From: Larkinella punicea
GTDB taxonomy: Bacteria; Bacteroidota; Bacteroidia; Cytophagales; Spirosomataceae
Assembly: GCF_003334855.1 (NCBI RefSeq)
Contig: NZ_QOWE01000005.1
Span: 186,001-250,000 of the forward strand
Direction: 5' to 3'
Length of the DNA stretch: 64,000 nucleotides
Part shown: in pieces, positions 28,001 to 34,907 of the stretch
How positions within the stretch are numbered: the first letter of the stretch is position 1
Layout of the letters: every line of letters begins with the position of its first letter
The notes under the pieces: generated by a model
What the model saw: only the letters and a program-made list of their open reading frames with translations
Database searches by the model: none
What the model was told of the DNA's origin: nothing
Made by a program: the position numbers and the translations under genes

Positions 28001-29480
28001 GCCCACTTGTAGTTGAACAGCCGTTAACATCTACTTGCTCTTTTTCCAGCCACTCTGGCCAATCAGGGTTACAACGCGTATTTCCGGTATCCTGCCAGCT
28101 AGCCGAGCTATTGCATCCGCAAGGATCAACCAATACCCATTGCTGCTGACCAAAAGTCGGTGAACAGCTATTTTTATCTTCTTGTAATTTGTCTAATCGC
28201 GTTCCTACACATACAGTCTCTCCTACATCCTCCCACTGAGGTTGGGTATTCGTACAAGTACCGGGTCCACCAGGGCCACCCGGACCTCCGGGTCCGCCTG
28301 GACCGGTAACACAACTGGACACATAAACCGGATCGCTGGATTGATCTGCACACCCGCCAGAACCGGTGTTGCAACTAACCGTATAGGTTCCATTCCCACC
28401 ACTGTTACAGGCAATGATCGTGTTTTGTCCCAACGTTGGACTCAGATAAATTCCTTCCCGAAGCCAAAGGGGCGTTCCCAAACAGTTATACACAGTCAAT
28501 ACACCCCCCGCATCCGTTACGATAGGTTTAGCGCTAGGATCATCACAAGGCGAATCGGATAGTGGTGTCGCTCCTTGTGGTGTCGCCCCTTGTGCGCCTT
28601 TGATGGGTTTCGATGGGGCAAAGGAATAATTGACGGCTACCACACAAGCAGCATTCTGTTTTTCACGGACGTAGACGGTGCCGTTTTTGGTAGAATGTCG
28701 GGGAAAGAAATTGGTCGGATAAAACGTGATATTATCCAGGCTGTATACATAACTGGTCGGGTTTTCCAACACCTCGATCACCAAGACCCCCGCCACTGGC
28801 TCATAGACCCGAACCTGACTGGCCTCAAGGGTACAGACAGGCTGGAGATCCGGCACCAATTCCGCTTTCTTCTCAAAAAGACTTTGTGTACTGACGTCTT
28901 TAGGCCCTCTCAGAAGCGTAAAAGGTTCCGGTGAGTACCGGGCAAACTTCCCTTTAACCGTATACTCGACAGCGGGTTTGGATTGCAGATCAAGCGTCGT
29001 TCCGATCAGGTCGTAATAAGTGCCGCCGGTAATTACAAATCCGTCGGGCAACAGCAGTTTGAGGGAAAATGATTTCTGCTCCTCAAAAAAGAATAGCAGG
29101 CTGGGTGGAATATCGAGCAATTCGGCCCGGATGGTTAGCTCAATCTCTTCACCAACGGTGATCGTCGTTTTATTGGCGGTCAGGATAAACCGGACCGGGT
29201 CTACACTGTTTTTCAGGGATCGTACGGGGCTCAGCCGGAAGGGCCTCGCCGGAATCGCTTCCGGCCGTTTTAATCCTGATTGGAATGGATTTTCAGACGG
29301 AGCTGTTCCAATCTTAGAGAACCGGTTGGTTGGGCCATACGTACCTACTTTAGCTTTTGGCGTCCGCTTACTACCATCTGGCAATTCCTCCGAATTGCTA
29401 AAAGCAATACCATATAAATTGGATGCACAAACAATTATAAGTACAATAAACTGTATGAACGAAGTATAGCGTTTTCCCAT
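22020..29480 (-). CDS. Giant secreted polymorphic-toxin-like protein with 24-repeat stalk and variable C-terminal tip 1
   Basis: 2486 residues. Signal peptide ~1-24; unique N-terminal beta domain(s) ~50-400 (TVGEEIELTI region); a short collagen-like stretch of Gly-Pro-Gly repeats at ~392-406; 24 tandem repeats of ~48 residues at ~409-1557, each with W..TG..RC and RW..TG..C; an Ig-like domain (~1558-1630) and Ig pair (~1633-1790); the LAFDGEPLADC and ACGTTPAIP...VTEVRGGG domains up to YDPKW at ~2086-2090; then an AT-rich tip of ~395 residues. The tip has a helical linker and a domain with YDFYGIMGGTQ, DWYGADAGDIN and FMLQHYWG...PFQTRI, shared with tip 3. It has no type IX sorting domain, because the tip occupies the C-terminus. 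Only this copy has a start and signal, so it is the expression site of the locus. Surface display and toxicity are inferred. Confidence 0.75.
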   Translation of the reverse strand: MGKRYTSFIQFIVLIIVCASNLYGIAFSNSEELPDGSKRTPKAKVGTYGPTNRFSKIGTAPSENPFQSGLKRPEAIPARPFRLSPVRSLKNSVDPVRFILTANKTTITVGEEIELTIRAELLDIPPSLLFFFEEQKSFSLKLLLPDGFVITGGTYYDLIGTTLDLQSKPAVEYTVKGKFARYSPEPFTLLRGPKDVSTQSLFEKKAELVPDLQPVCTLEASQVRVYEPVAGVLVIEVLENPTSYVYSLDNITFYPTNFFPRHSTKNGTVYVREKQNAACVVAVNYSFAPSKPIKGAQGATPQGATPLSDSPCDDPSAKPIVTDAGGVLTVYNCLGTPLWLREGIYLSPTLGQNTIIACNSGGNGTYTVSCNTGSGGCADQSSDPVYVSSCVTGPGGPGGPGGPGGPGTCTNTQPQWEDVGETVCVGTRLDKLQEDKNSCSPTFGQQQWVLVDPCGCNSSASWQDTGNTRCNPDWPEWLEKEQVDVNGCSTTSGHIQWVTTNFCGCYSGPRWMPNGQTRCNNGIVEREERDESFCSPSSSNFRWTATGQCCDSQPRWETTGAIRCDASTGYQEQREERDNAGCSPTSGELRWITTGQTCPSPPDWQGTGVFRCDASTNYQQEHEERDIAQGSPTYDQTRWIPTGQSCIPGANWQNTGNIRCDGSTNYQQEREERDIAQGSSTYDQTRWVQTGQSCIPNASWQGTGTFRCDASTNYQQEREERDVAQGSPTYDQTRWIPTGQTCTPGADWQGTGALRCDASTNYQQEREERDVAQGSPSFDQTRWIPTGQSCVPGADWQGTGAFRCDASTNYQQEREERDVAQGSPTYDQTRWIGTGQTCVPGAAWQGTGAFRCDGSTNYQQEREERDVAQGSSTYDQTRWIPTGQTCVPGADWQNTGNFRCDGSTNYQQEREERDVAQGSSTYDQTRWVQTGQSCIPGADWQGTGNFRCDGSTNYQQEQEERDIAQGSSTYNQVRWIGTGQTCTPGADWQGTGVLRCDGSTNFQQEREERDVAQGSPSFDQIRWIGTGQTCTPGADWQGTGVFRCDASTNYQQEQEERDVAQGSSTYDQTRWIQTGQTCTPGADWQGTGAFRCDGSTNYQQEREERDVAQGSPTYDQTRWMQTGQTCTPGADWQGTGAFRCDASTNYQQEREERDIAQGSSTYDQKRWVPTGQTCTPGADWQGTGVFRCDASTNYQQEQEERDVAQGSSTYDQTRWVQTGQTCTPGADWQGTGVFRCDGSTNYQQEREERDVAQGSSTFDQTRWVPTGQSCTPGADWQGTGVFRCDGSTNYQQEREERDVAQGSSTYDQIRWIGTGQTCVPGADWQSTGLFRCDASTNYQQEREERDVAQGSPTYDQTRWIRTGQTCTPGADWQGTGAFRCDGSTNYQQEREERDVALGSPTYDQTRWVQTGQSCTPGADWQSTGLFRCDASTSFQQEREERDITQGSPTYDQTRWIGTGQTCTPGADWQGTGAFRCDASTNYLQEREEKDTATGSSTYNQTRWTQTGQTCTPGGNWQTTGNVRCNPTVNRLEREERDMATGSATYNETRWILTTDCCPMSAPTVNAFPAAISGPQTVTLTASGCAFQVEWSGPGGTSTGVVLMVTLSQTTTFSARCIDNNCQSPTASVTVQRITVPAPIIRTNGTALCQGDTLQLDADGCEGLVRWSNGMTGNRIRFAPTATTTYSATCVVSNVASEASNAIGVLVQTAPTGASATTGQTSYTTGQTISLSATAAGATRYEWSGPGGFMATGQSVSRPSATVGMGGSYTVRAYGGAACPAVASVSVTVQPSVTCTLAFDGEPLADCDFSAADTTRRGRITVKVKNEQVNSPLHIALYQPVVNGGQTSYQLTSILPNSPAVFTGLQEGTYRIDAYEVTGIDTCRAGSLLVTVDCDTTVSGCNLRIKAVDSQNTETDVMPQVGGVLQPLTLSVEHLEGASLAGYSYQWTRTTGTGAAVSLATTPTLSATAIGEYAVKLISGSDTCTAYLTVRSKPCTPRTHTYACGTTPAIPLPDIGSRLSNLAVGDTIRAADFDIIVTEVRGGGSEGWNGVGYTEIPYLQGSRIAIELTGVVVNDCYELVGGMAVSAYDPKWTEVKPIDEVVTNAVTAIKDLLAVYTPSDKAKLEEYTKKLDEVKQAYQDDDGIPQEAKEAIIHNTTIIQAKLNELVSCDSLSNSHNGRRAAIACPNPQDLIDMMNEGLPEQVVKKDLNTLEFGKFQWQDTSGKDIKEEISNKIHTSADMELIEKKIVENGGVLGYWNEYLNLNYTEKFTRDIYENGFIVDAALGVRDILSTSSENRIINNFYSGKQAEVAFEVGDPVSNKLIEYYNDTFSHPYISKFINRVNSSIKEGKFKGLTGEFVFDVKKNPEAIGLPNFSIATEIPFYDFYGIMGGTQKIRVEMELKTITQKGTNFLNKNLKSFDYKVQKLNATFHIMDWYGADAGDINGKDFKKSFSSSLSAFFMLQHYWGVGHPFQTRISAKLINEQTIE
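24810..28256 (-). repeat. Tandem 144-bp coding repeat (24 units) forming the stalk
   Basis: Twenty-four head-to-tail units encode ~48 residues each. The first four from the N-terminal side (about 27,700-28,256) are divergent, with a different Cys pattern (NGCS, FCS, AGCS). The ~19 central units (about 24,950-27,690) are near-identical at DNA level, e.g. TNYQQEREERDVAQGS, and the last is diverged. Central units keep two Cys, both in xTGxxRC / xTGQxC contexts, suggesting one disulfide per unit. High DNA identity implies recent expansion or homogenisation; because 144 is divisible by 3, copy-number changes would keep the frame. Confidence 0.9.
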
Positions 29481-29580
29481 ACAAAAAAAAGGAGACAGAG
29501 TCGGTCTAAAATGCGCTACTTAAAAGGGTTTCCCATCCGGACTTGCCCAGCGAATGGCACGCAAGATGGGATTGCATTTC

Positions 29581-29602
29581 ACAAAAACCAACTTGTTTTT
29601 GT
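29581..29602 (-). terminator. Small hairpin upstream of the giant toxin-like gene
   Basis: ACAAAAAC / GTTTTTGT inverted repeat with a 6-nt loop and T-rich right arm in minus reading. It sits between the GT2 gene and the 2486-residue gene and may end the GT2 transcript. The remaining ~230 bp between these genes holds no clear promoter that I could fix. Confidence 0.3.
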
Positions 29603-29713
29603 CTGGCAACACTAGAATTGCTAAATGTCACTTTTTATGTTACCAGCCCATTTAACAGACAAACAACAAGTGACTTTTTGAAGCGAAAATGGCTTAAATG
29701 TCGTTTACGATCC

Positions 29714-30523
29714 TCAGTCCGACAGCGCTGCGTTGGGGTTCCTGCTCCTCCGCAACTCCCGGAGCTTCGCGTATTTCACCACCGGATACATCGCCGAAAA
29801 CAACGACCAGATAAAACCGGGATAACCGTTCAGGAAATTCCGTTTAATCACATACGCTTTCACGAACGTAATCGGAAGCCGGAAAATGATCTGGGCAATG
29901 GAACCGCGTTTGCCCCGGCTCAGCAAATCACGGGCTCCGGCGGTGGTGTAGCGGTTGAATTTCTCGAAGTATTCGTGGAGGCTTCCGTAGCTGTCGTGCA
30001 GCATGTGGTGCGTCAGTTTGCCGACCGGCCCGGTCAGTATCACGTCTTCGTGAACCCGGGCGGTGTTGTAGTTGCCAAACCGCTTGTCGAAAAGCCGCAG
30101 GTGGGGCATTTTGTATTCTCCGCCATACCGCATCAGCCGGTCGAGAAAGACGAGGGAAATCGGGACTTCAAAACCGTGGAAATGGCGCTTTCCGGCTGCC
30201 ACTTCCGCCAGCCGAAGCTGGATTTCGGAACGGAGTTCGTCGCTTACAACTTCGTCGGCATCGACCACCAGCACCCAGGGATTCCGGGCCTGGCTGACGG
30301 CAAATCCTTTCTGTAGACCGAAACCGTCGAAATCCCGGTGGAGAACACGGCAACCGAACTGCTGCGCCAGCGGAAGGGTTTGATCGGTGCTGCCCGAATC
30401 GACCACGACAATTTCGTCACACCAGCTTAAGGCTCGCAGAACCGCCGGCAGAATGCGGGCGGAGTTGAAGGTAATCATGACAGCACTCACCGGCGGTGAG
30501 CCGGGCAATGGCAACACGGACAT
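29714..30523 (-). CDS. Family 2 glycosyltransferase (LPS core WaaE/KdtX type)
   Basis: 269 residues with a GT-A fold. The N-terminal nucleotide-binding pattern is SAVMITFNSARIL, then VVVDSGSTDQT, with the DxD-type metal-binding motif VVDADEV at about residue 90. The middle matches bacterial LPS-core glucosyltransferases of the WaaE/KdtX group (FHGFEVPISLVFLDR, MPHLRLFDK, VHEDVILTG), and the C-terminal part carries amphipathic, membrane-associating segments. It would transfer a sugar from a nucleotide-sugar donor at the cytoplasmic face of the inner membrane during LPS or glycan synthesis. It stands alone between the toxin-like locus and divergent nrdB. The exact acceptor cannot be told from sequence. 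Confidence 0.87.
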   Translation of the reverse strand: MSVLPLPGSPPVSAVMITFNSARILPAVLRALSWCDEIVVVDSGSTDQTLPLAQQFGCRVLHRDFDGFGLQKGFAVSQARNPWVLVVDADEVVSDELRSEIQLRLAEVAAGKRHFHGFEVPISLVFLDRLMRYGGEYKMPHLRLFDKRFGNYNTARVHEDVILTGPVGKLTHHMLHDSYGSLHEYFEKFNRYTTAGARDLLSRGKRGSIAQIIFRLPITFVKAYVIKRNFLNGYPGFIWSLFSAMYPVVKYAKLRELRRSRNPNAALSD

Positions 30524-30692
30524 AAAAACACTAAAATCGAGATGGGACTACAAATGACTGGCTTTCAATGCAAAAATCAAATTTTAGCAGATTTCTAAGA
30601 AGTTATTTTTTTGCCCGCCCAACAACTATTTGATAGCTATGGAGTTATTCAGAAAGCGGCTACCAGTCTACTTTCATCCAATAATATTTAAG

Positions 30693-30722
30693 TTGTATTC
30701 CTCCTTCAATGCGATAACTTTG
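30693..30722 (+). promoter_or_regulatory. Bacteroidota sigma-A promoter for nrdB
   Basis: TTG at 30693-30695, a 19-nt spacer and TAACTTTG at 30715-30722, an exact match to the Bacteroidota -33 TTG / -7 TAnnTTTG consensus, 56 nt before the chosen nrdB start. Confidence 0.7.
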
Positions 30723-30778
30723 TTAGCCCGCTTTTTAGTTTATTGAACGTTACACATACCACTAAGTCTATAAGAATC

Positions 30779-31768
30779 ATGGCTCAACCTGAAGCAATCG
30801 AACCGATCTTACAAGATGATCCACTCCGGTTCGTTCTTTTCCCGATCCGACACCACGACATCTGGAGAATGTATAAGCAGCACGAAGCGTCGTTCTGGAC
30901 GGCGGAGGAAATTGACCTCTCGCAGGACCAGCGCGACTGGGAAAACCTGAACGACGGCGAGCGGCATTTTATCTCCAACGTCCTGGCTTTTTTTGCCGCT
31001 TCAGACGGGATTGTCAACGAGAATCTGGCGGTCGGTTTTCTGTCGCAGGTGCAATATGCCGAAGCCAAATGCTTCTACGGTTTCCAGATTATGATGGAAA
31101 ATATCCATTCGGAAACCTACTCGCTGCTGATCGATACGTATATCAAAAACCCGGTCGAGAAAGACAAGATGCTGCGGGCGGTCGATACCATTCCGTGCGT
31201 GAAACGGAAAGCCGACTGGGCCATGCGCTGGATCGAAAACGGTTCATTCGTGGAACGGCTGCTGGCGTTTGCGGCCGTGGAAGGCATCTTCTTCTCCGGT
31301 TCGTTCTGCTCGATTTTCTGGTTGAAAAAACGGGGTCTGATGCCCGGTCTGTCGTTCTCGAACGAGCTGATTTCGCGCGACGAAGGCTTGCACCGCGACT
31401 TTGCCTGCATGCTCTACACGGAACACATCAAGAATAAACTGCCGGAATCGGAGGTATACGCGATGATTCAGGATGCGGTCAGCATCGAACAGGAGTTCGT
31501 TAGTGAATCGCTGCCGGTTTCGCTCATCGGGATGAACGCCGAGTTGATGAAGCAATACATCGAATTTGTAGCCGATCACCTGCTGGTGTCGCTGGGTTTA
31601 CAGAAGGTGTATAACTCCACGAATCCGTTCGATTTCATGGACATGATTTCACTGCAGGGCAAAACCAACTTCTTCGAGAAACGCGTCGGCGAATACCAGA
31701 AAGCCGGTGTCATGTCATCTACCAAAGAAAAAGAAGATCAGAAAATTACCTTCGACGCTGATTTTTAA
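30779..31768 (+). CDS. nrdB: Class Ia ribonucleotide reductase, small (beta) subunit
   Basis: 329 residues from ATG at 30779 (MAQPEAIEP); an upstream ATG at 30743 adds 12 non-conserved residues. The di-iron ligand set of R2 is visible: Asp46 in EEIDLSQD, Glu107 and His110 in [10 protein letters not shown], a Glu in [12 protein letters not shown], and Glu/His in [11 protein letters not shown]. The stable radical tyrosine is Tyr114 in [11 protein letters not shown]. The [19 protein letters not shown] block is of the eukaryote-like NrdB type typical of Bacteroidota. It generates the tyrosyl radical used by NrdA to make deoxyribonucleotides. The catalytic subunit gene is not adjacent, so nrdA must be elsewhere. 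A strong promoter precedes it and long palindromes follow. Confidence 0.95.
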   Translation: MAQPEAIEPILQDDPLRFVLFPIRHHDIWRMYKQHEASFWTAEEIDLSQDQRDWENLNDGERHFISNVLAFFAASDGIVNENLAVGFLSQVQYAEAKCFYGFQIMMENIHSETYSLLIDTYIKNPVEKDKMLRAVDTIPCVKRKADWAMRWIENGSFVERLLAFAAVEGIFFSGSFCSIFWLKKRGLMPGLSFSNELISRDEGLHRDFACMLYTEHIKNKLPESEVYAMIQDAVSIEQEFVSESLPVSLIGMNAELMKQYIEFVADHLLVSLGLQKVYNSTNPFDFMDMISLQGKTNFFEKRVGEYQKAGVMSSTKEKEDQKITFDADF

Positions 31769-31861
31769 CGCTTGTTGCCCCTAAATCCCCTAAAGGGGAC
31801 TTGGACACGGAATTCTCCGGGTGACAAAAGTCCCCTTTAGGGGATTTAGGGGCAACAAGCG
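31769..31861. repeat. Perfect 34-bp inverted repeat after nrdB
   Basis: Arms 31769-31802 and 31828-31861 are exact reverse complements and begin directly after the nrdB stop. The arm contains CCCCTAAATCCCCTAAAGGGG. It could act as a bidirectional terminator between nrdB and recX and looks like a dispersed palindromic unit. Confidence 0.85.
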
Positions 31862-31876
31862 AAAGTTCTAAAGGTA

Positions 31877-31968
31877 AATAAAGAATAAAGAGCAGAGACA
31901 AGAGAGTAAAGACGTCCTGAGCATTTCATTCGTCTTTACTCTCTTGTCTTTACTCTTTATTCTCTTTT
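31877..31968. repeat. Second, imperfect palindrome between nrdB and recX
   Basis: Arms of ~38 nt (31877-31914 and 31931-31968) made of AAAGAGTAAAGAC-type words, with a loop GTCCTGAGCATTTCATTC. Low-complexity arms with internal direct repetition. It abuts the recX stop, consistent with a terminator for convergent genes. Confidence 0.7.
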
Positions 31969-32429
31969 TACTCTTTACTCTCCCCAATAACCGCCCACAC
32001 CATCTCGCTTTCGTAGCCTTTGCTGATGGCGTAGCGGACCAGTTTCTGCTTCAATACCAGTGGGCTTTCGCCCTGGAGACTGCGCTTCTTTTTTTCGAGT
32101 AAATCGACCAGCGTCTGGCGGTAATCGTCGGGTTCAATTTCCTTCATGGCCTGTTCGAGGTTGTAGCCGGTAATGCCGCGCTGCTTGAGGTGCTGCCGGA
32201 TTTTGTGCCGCCCCCAGCGTTTCACCCGGAACTTGCTGCCCGCAAACGTTTTGGCAAACCGTTCCTCATTCAGGTAATTCTGTTCAATCAGCCACGCAAT
32301 CATCTCCTCAGCCTCATCGCCGAAAACCTCCCACTCACCGAGTCGTTCGCGAACTTCCCGCTGGGTTCGTTCCTGATAGGCGCAAAACGAGGCTGCCCGG
32401 CGCAGCATGTCTTTTGTTTGGTCGGTCAT
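31968..32429 (-). CDS. recX: RecX family regulatory protein
   Basis: 153 residues, all helical, with the tandem three-helix RecX repeats: CAYQERTQREVRERL (first repeat), IEQNYLNEERFAKTF and KRWGRHKIRQHLKQRGI (second), and LVRYAISKGYESEMV near the end. RecX binds RecA filaments and modulates recombination and SOS activity in the cytoplasm. Bacteroidota RecX proteins of this length are usual. recA is not in the window. The gene is convergent with nrdB across two palindromes and is followed by an unrelated YceI lipoprotein, so it is probably its own transcription unit. Confidence 0.9.
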   Translation of the reverse strand: MTDQTKDMLRRAASFCAYQERTQREVRERLGEWEVFGDEAEEMIAWLIEQNYLNEERFAKTFAGSKFRVKRWGRHKIRQHLKQRGITGYNLEQAMKEIEPDDYRQTLVDLLEKKKRSLQGESPLVLKQKLVRYAISKGYESEMVWAVIGESKE

Positions 32430-32476
32430 TTTGGGAAGAAAGACAGAAGCTTAGAGACAAAAGAACATCCCGGCCC

Positions 32477-33097
32477 TTAGTGTTTGTTCCCGGCGAGTTT
32501 TAAGTGGATAGCGATTTCGGGCAGAATGTATTGCGCATCGGGTAAAGTGGGGTCCGCGCTATAGGTCATGCCCCATTGGGTGCGGTCCACCTTGAAGGTG
32601 GCTTCCACGGCCAACTGATTGTCTTTCAAGGCAATTTTCGCAGGAAAATTCACCGGATGGGTTTTGCCCAGCATCGTCAGACTGCCATCCACCTGGTAGT
32701 TGGCCCCGGTTACTCCTTCTCCACCCGCAAAAGGTGCCAGGCTGGTGATCGTGTAGGTAATCGACGGATGCAACGCCATGTTGAAGAAATCGGCACTTTG
32801 AAGATGGTGTACCAACACCGGTTTCAGCGTATCCGGCAAACTGGTGCTGACGATGGACGAAACCGGAATCGTGAACGAACCACCGGTTACTTTCCCGTCT
32901 TTCACCGTCAGGACATCGCTCGTCACGGCAATGGAACCTTCTTCAAAATAACCGGTTCGCAGACTTCCTTTCCATACGGCAACGGACTTTTTTTCGTCAA
33001 GCTGGTACTGCTCCTGCGAAGGATCTAAATGGTCTTTTGTGCAATTCAACAGAAAGGACGACAAGGCAATGGCGCAAAATAAGCGTACTTTTTTCAT
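32477..33097 (-). CDS. YceI-family lipoprotein
   Basis: 206 residues from ATG at 33097 (MKKVRLFCAIALSSFLLNC), which gives a lipobox LLNC; the frame runs up to 33187 without a signal and overlaps the upstream gene. The mature part has the YceI lipocalin-like pattern: VAVWKGSLRTGYFEEGSIAV, the GGSFTIPVSSI strand, a LVHHLQSADFFN helix, and VDRTQWGMTYSA near the end. YceI proteins are extended beta-barrels that bind amphiphilic polyisoprenoids in the periplasm; this one would be lipid-anchored. It is 55 nt downstream of the cytochrome c gene in the same direction, so probably co-transcribed. Confidence 0.88.
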   Translation of the reverse strand: MKKVRLFCAIALSSFLLNCTKDHLDPSQEQYQLDEKKSVAVWKGSLRTGYFEEGSIAVTSDVLTVKDGKVTGGSFTIPVSSIVSTSLPDTLKPVLVHHLQSADFFNMALHPSITYTITSLAPFAGGEGVTGANYQVDGSLTMLGKTHPVNFPAKIALKDNQLAVEATFKVDRTQWGMTYSADPTLPDAQYILPEIAIHLKLAGNKH

Positions 33098-33152
33098 GGT
33101 GTATTCGTTGTTTTTGACTAAAAAAATAGATTTAGAACGAGGATGTTCGAAC

Positions 33153-33746
33153 TCAGGGCGCGGGCGGAATCGGGGCAGGGACGGCATTGGAAACCGGTTT
33201 GAGCGATTTCAGATAGGCAAAAACCGCCTTCATGTCTGCGTCGGTCATCCCGGCATAGTTCGGCCACGGCATCGGCGGCAGCAAGGGGCGGCCGCTGTCC
33301 AGCCCTTTGAATTTCCCCTGCCGCATGGCTTTGTTGAACTGTTCCTCCGACCAGTTGCCGATTCCGGTGGCATCCGGCGTTAGGTTGGCCGCAAACGACA
33401 CGCCCCAGGGACCGATGAAGGCGGTATTCTGCCCATTGAACAGCACCCATTGACCCGACTTGACCAGATTTTTGTCGTACGAACCCAGCGGTTGAGCACT
33501 ATTGTAACCGGACAGAAAGCGGTCCATGTCAGGTGCGGGACCCCGGGCTGTCATTTTCTTGGGCGCGTGGCAATCCGCGCAGCCCATAATCGTCACCAGG
33601 TATTCGCCCCGTTTGACCAGCTCGCCCTGGGTTGGTTTTTTGGGTACCAGAACCGGACTGAATTCCGGTTGGGGGGCGTTATGCGGTTGGGTAAAGGCAC
33701 AGGCAAGCCCAATGGCGGCTGTGGCCGCCAGATAAATCCATTTCAT
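33153..33746 (-). CDS. Exported mono-haem c-type cytochrome
   Basis: 197 residues with an N-terminal signal (~1-18). One haem attachment site, CADCH, lies at residues 56-60 after KRGEYLVTIMG, and a likely axial methionine sits in LLPPMPWPNY late in the sequence, followed by the terminal helix DADMKAVFAYLKSL typical of class I cytochromes. Periplasmic electron carrier or a subunit of an oxidoreductase; no partner dehydrogenase is next to it. It shares direction with the YceI gene. It resembles the cytochromes annotated 'diheme cytochrome c-553' in Bacteroidota, but only one CxxCH is present here. Confidence 0.87.
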   Translation of the reverse strand: MKWIYLAATAAIGLACAFTQPHNAPQPEFSPVLVPKKPTQGELVKRGEYLVTIMGCADCHAPKKMTARGPAPDMDRFLSGYNSAQPLGSYDKNLVKSGQWVLFNGQNTAFIGPWGVSFAANLTPDATGIGNWSEEQFNKAMRQGKFKGLDSGRPLLPPMPWPNYAGMTDADMKAVFAYLKSLKPVSNAVPAPIPPAP

Positions 33747-33870
33747 GGTGCGTTTTGTTTGTAGTGAAAAAATCCTGTGATCCGCTGGATTTCCGGCAGA
33801 CCGTCATTGAAACGGTAAAAAGTGGAAGAATAAAACCGGCAGCGTTTATCAAAAACCGGAATCAGATACC

Positions 33871-34716
33871 TTAGGCATGGGTCCGGATCAGTTGCCGGCC
33901 CGGAACCCGATAATAGTGGCCCTGGTTATTAAACACCATCGTCGGGGCGTCATTGGTAAACAGTCTGAATTCCCGGATAAAATGGGCCTGGTCCGAATAG
34001 CCAAACGTGTGCGAAACATCCAGCCAGTTGGGGAGCGTCGTTTCCTGCTGGAACGACTCGTAGGCATTCCGGAAGCGAATGATCCGCTGGTACATCTTGG
34101 GCGTGGTGCCGTATTTTTCCTTAAAACTACGTTCCAACTGCCGCTTGCTCACGTATAAATGCGTGCTCAGGTCCTCGATCGAGAGGTTTCCTTTCGCTTT
34201 CCGGATCAGACGGGTGGCTTCGAATACGTAATTGCGTTCGGCCTTCAGATTCCGGAGTTGCGCCAGCAGAAACGTCTCCGCTGCGCTGACCACCGCCTGG
34301 ATATCCGGCAAACCGTAGACGCTGTCGACCAGACGGTTCATGCGTTTTCCGAAGAGACTTTCCAGATCCGTGAAATGATTGAACAGCGATGCCGCAGGCA
34401 CGTTGAACAGTTGCGGCAGGCTCTCCGGTTTGAGCTGAATACCGAATTTTCGGGTCGTTCCCACCGACTTCCACTGCACGGCATCCTGGTAAAGCCCCGC
34501 AAAAAACGCCTGCGGGAGCTTGTGCCACTGGTTATCAAACAACGCATAGGCGCGGTTATCGTCCAGGTGCATGATCAGTTCCAGCGTTCCGAAGGGCAGG
34601 CAACGTTGCAGGGGCGACTCTTCATTACCGCTGGTTTCAAAATGATGCAGCCAGTAACATTCAACGAAGGGTTGCAGCGCAGCCGACGGTTTAAATTCCT
34701 GATACCATGTATTCAT
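33871..34716 (-). CDS. AraC-family transcriptional regulator
   Basis: 281 residues. The N-terminal ~160 residues form a ligand-sensing domain of the DUF6597 type (YQEFKPSAALQPFVECYWLHH, RCLPFGTLELIMHL). The C-terminal ~100 residues carry two helix-turn-helix motifs: LSIEDLSTHLYVSKRQLERSF (first HTH) and LDVSHTFGYSDQAHFIREFR (second HTH, the AraC signature). The ligand is unknown. It could control the cytochrome/YceI pair directly downstream on the same strand, or the RraA/enolase genes upstream, but no operator could be identified. Confidence 0.9.
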   Translation of the reverse strand: MNTWYQEFKPSAALQPFVECYWLHHFETSGNEESPLQRCLPFGTLELIMHLDDNRAYALFDNQWHKLPQAFFAGLYQDAVQWKSVGTTRKFGIQLKPESLPQLFNVPAASLFNHFTDLESLFGKRMNRLVDSVYGLPDIQAVVSAAETFLLAQLRNLKAERNYVFEATRLIRKAKGNLSIEDLSTHLYVSKRQLERSFKEKYGTTPKMYQRIIRFRNAYESFQQETTLPNWLDVSHTFGYSDQAHFIREFRLFTNDAPTMVFNNQGHYYRVPGRQLIRTHA

Positions 34717-34907
34717 TCCTGTTCAATCGTAGTATTGTTGCGAATTATGCCGTAAAAGTAAAGCCCCAATCGGTTCCGGTATTGAAAAAATGCGACATTT
34801 TCGCAACCGGTCACACACCCGAATGTTTTTTTTCTTTCAAGCCCGCCGGGCAAAAAAAATGGCCGAAGAGATCTCCGGCCATCGTACGTATCGATTGAAA
34901 CGAAAAT

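Noticed and set aside
24810-28256. Tandem array as a CRISPR
   Set aside because: Units are contiguous 144-bp coding repeats without spacers, and translate in one frame to a repetitive protein.
22020-29480. Rhs/YD-repeat or filamentous-haemagglutinin (CdiA) protein
   Set aside because: No YD repeats, no haemagglutinin repeats and no VENN or PxxxxDPxG pre-toxin motif; the stalk repeat and junction motif are different.
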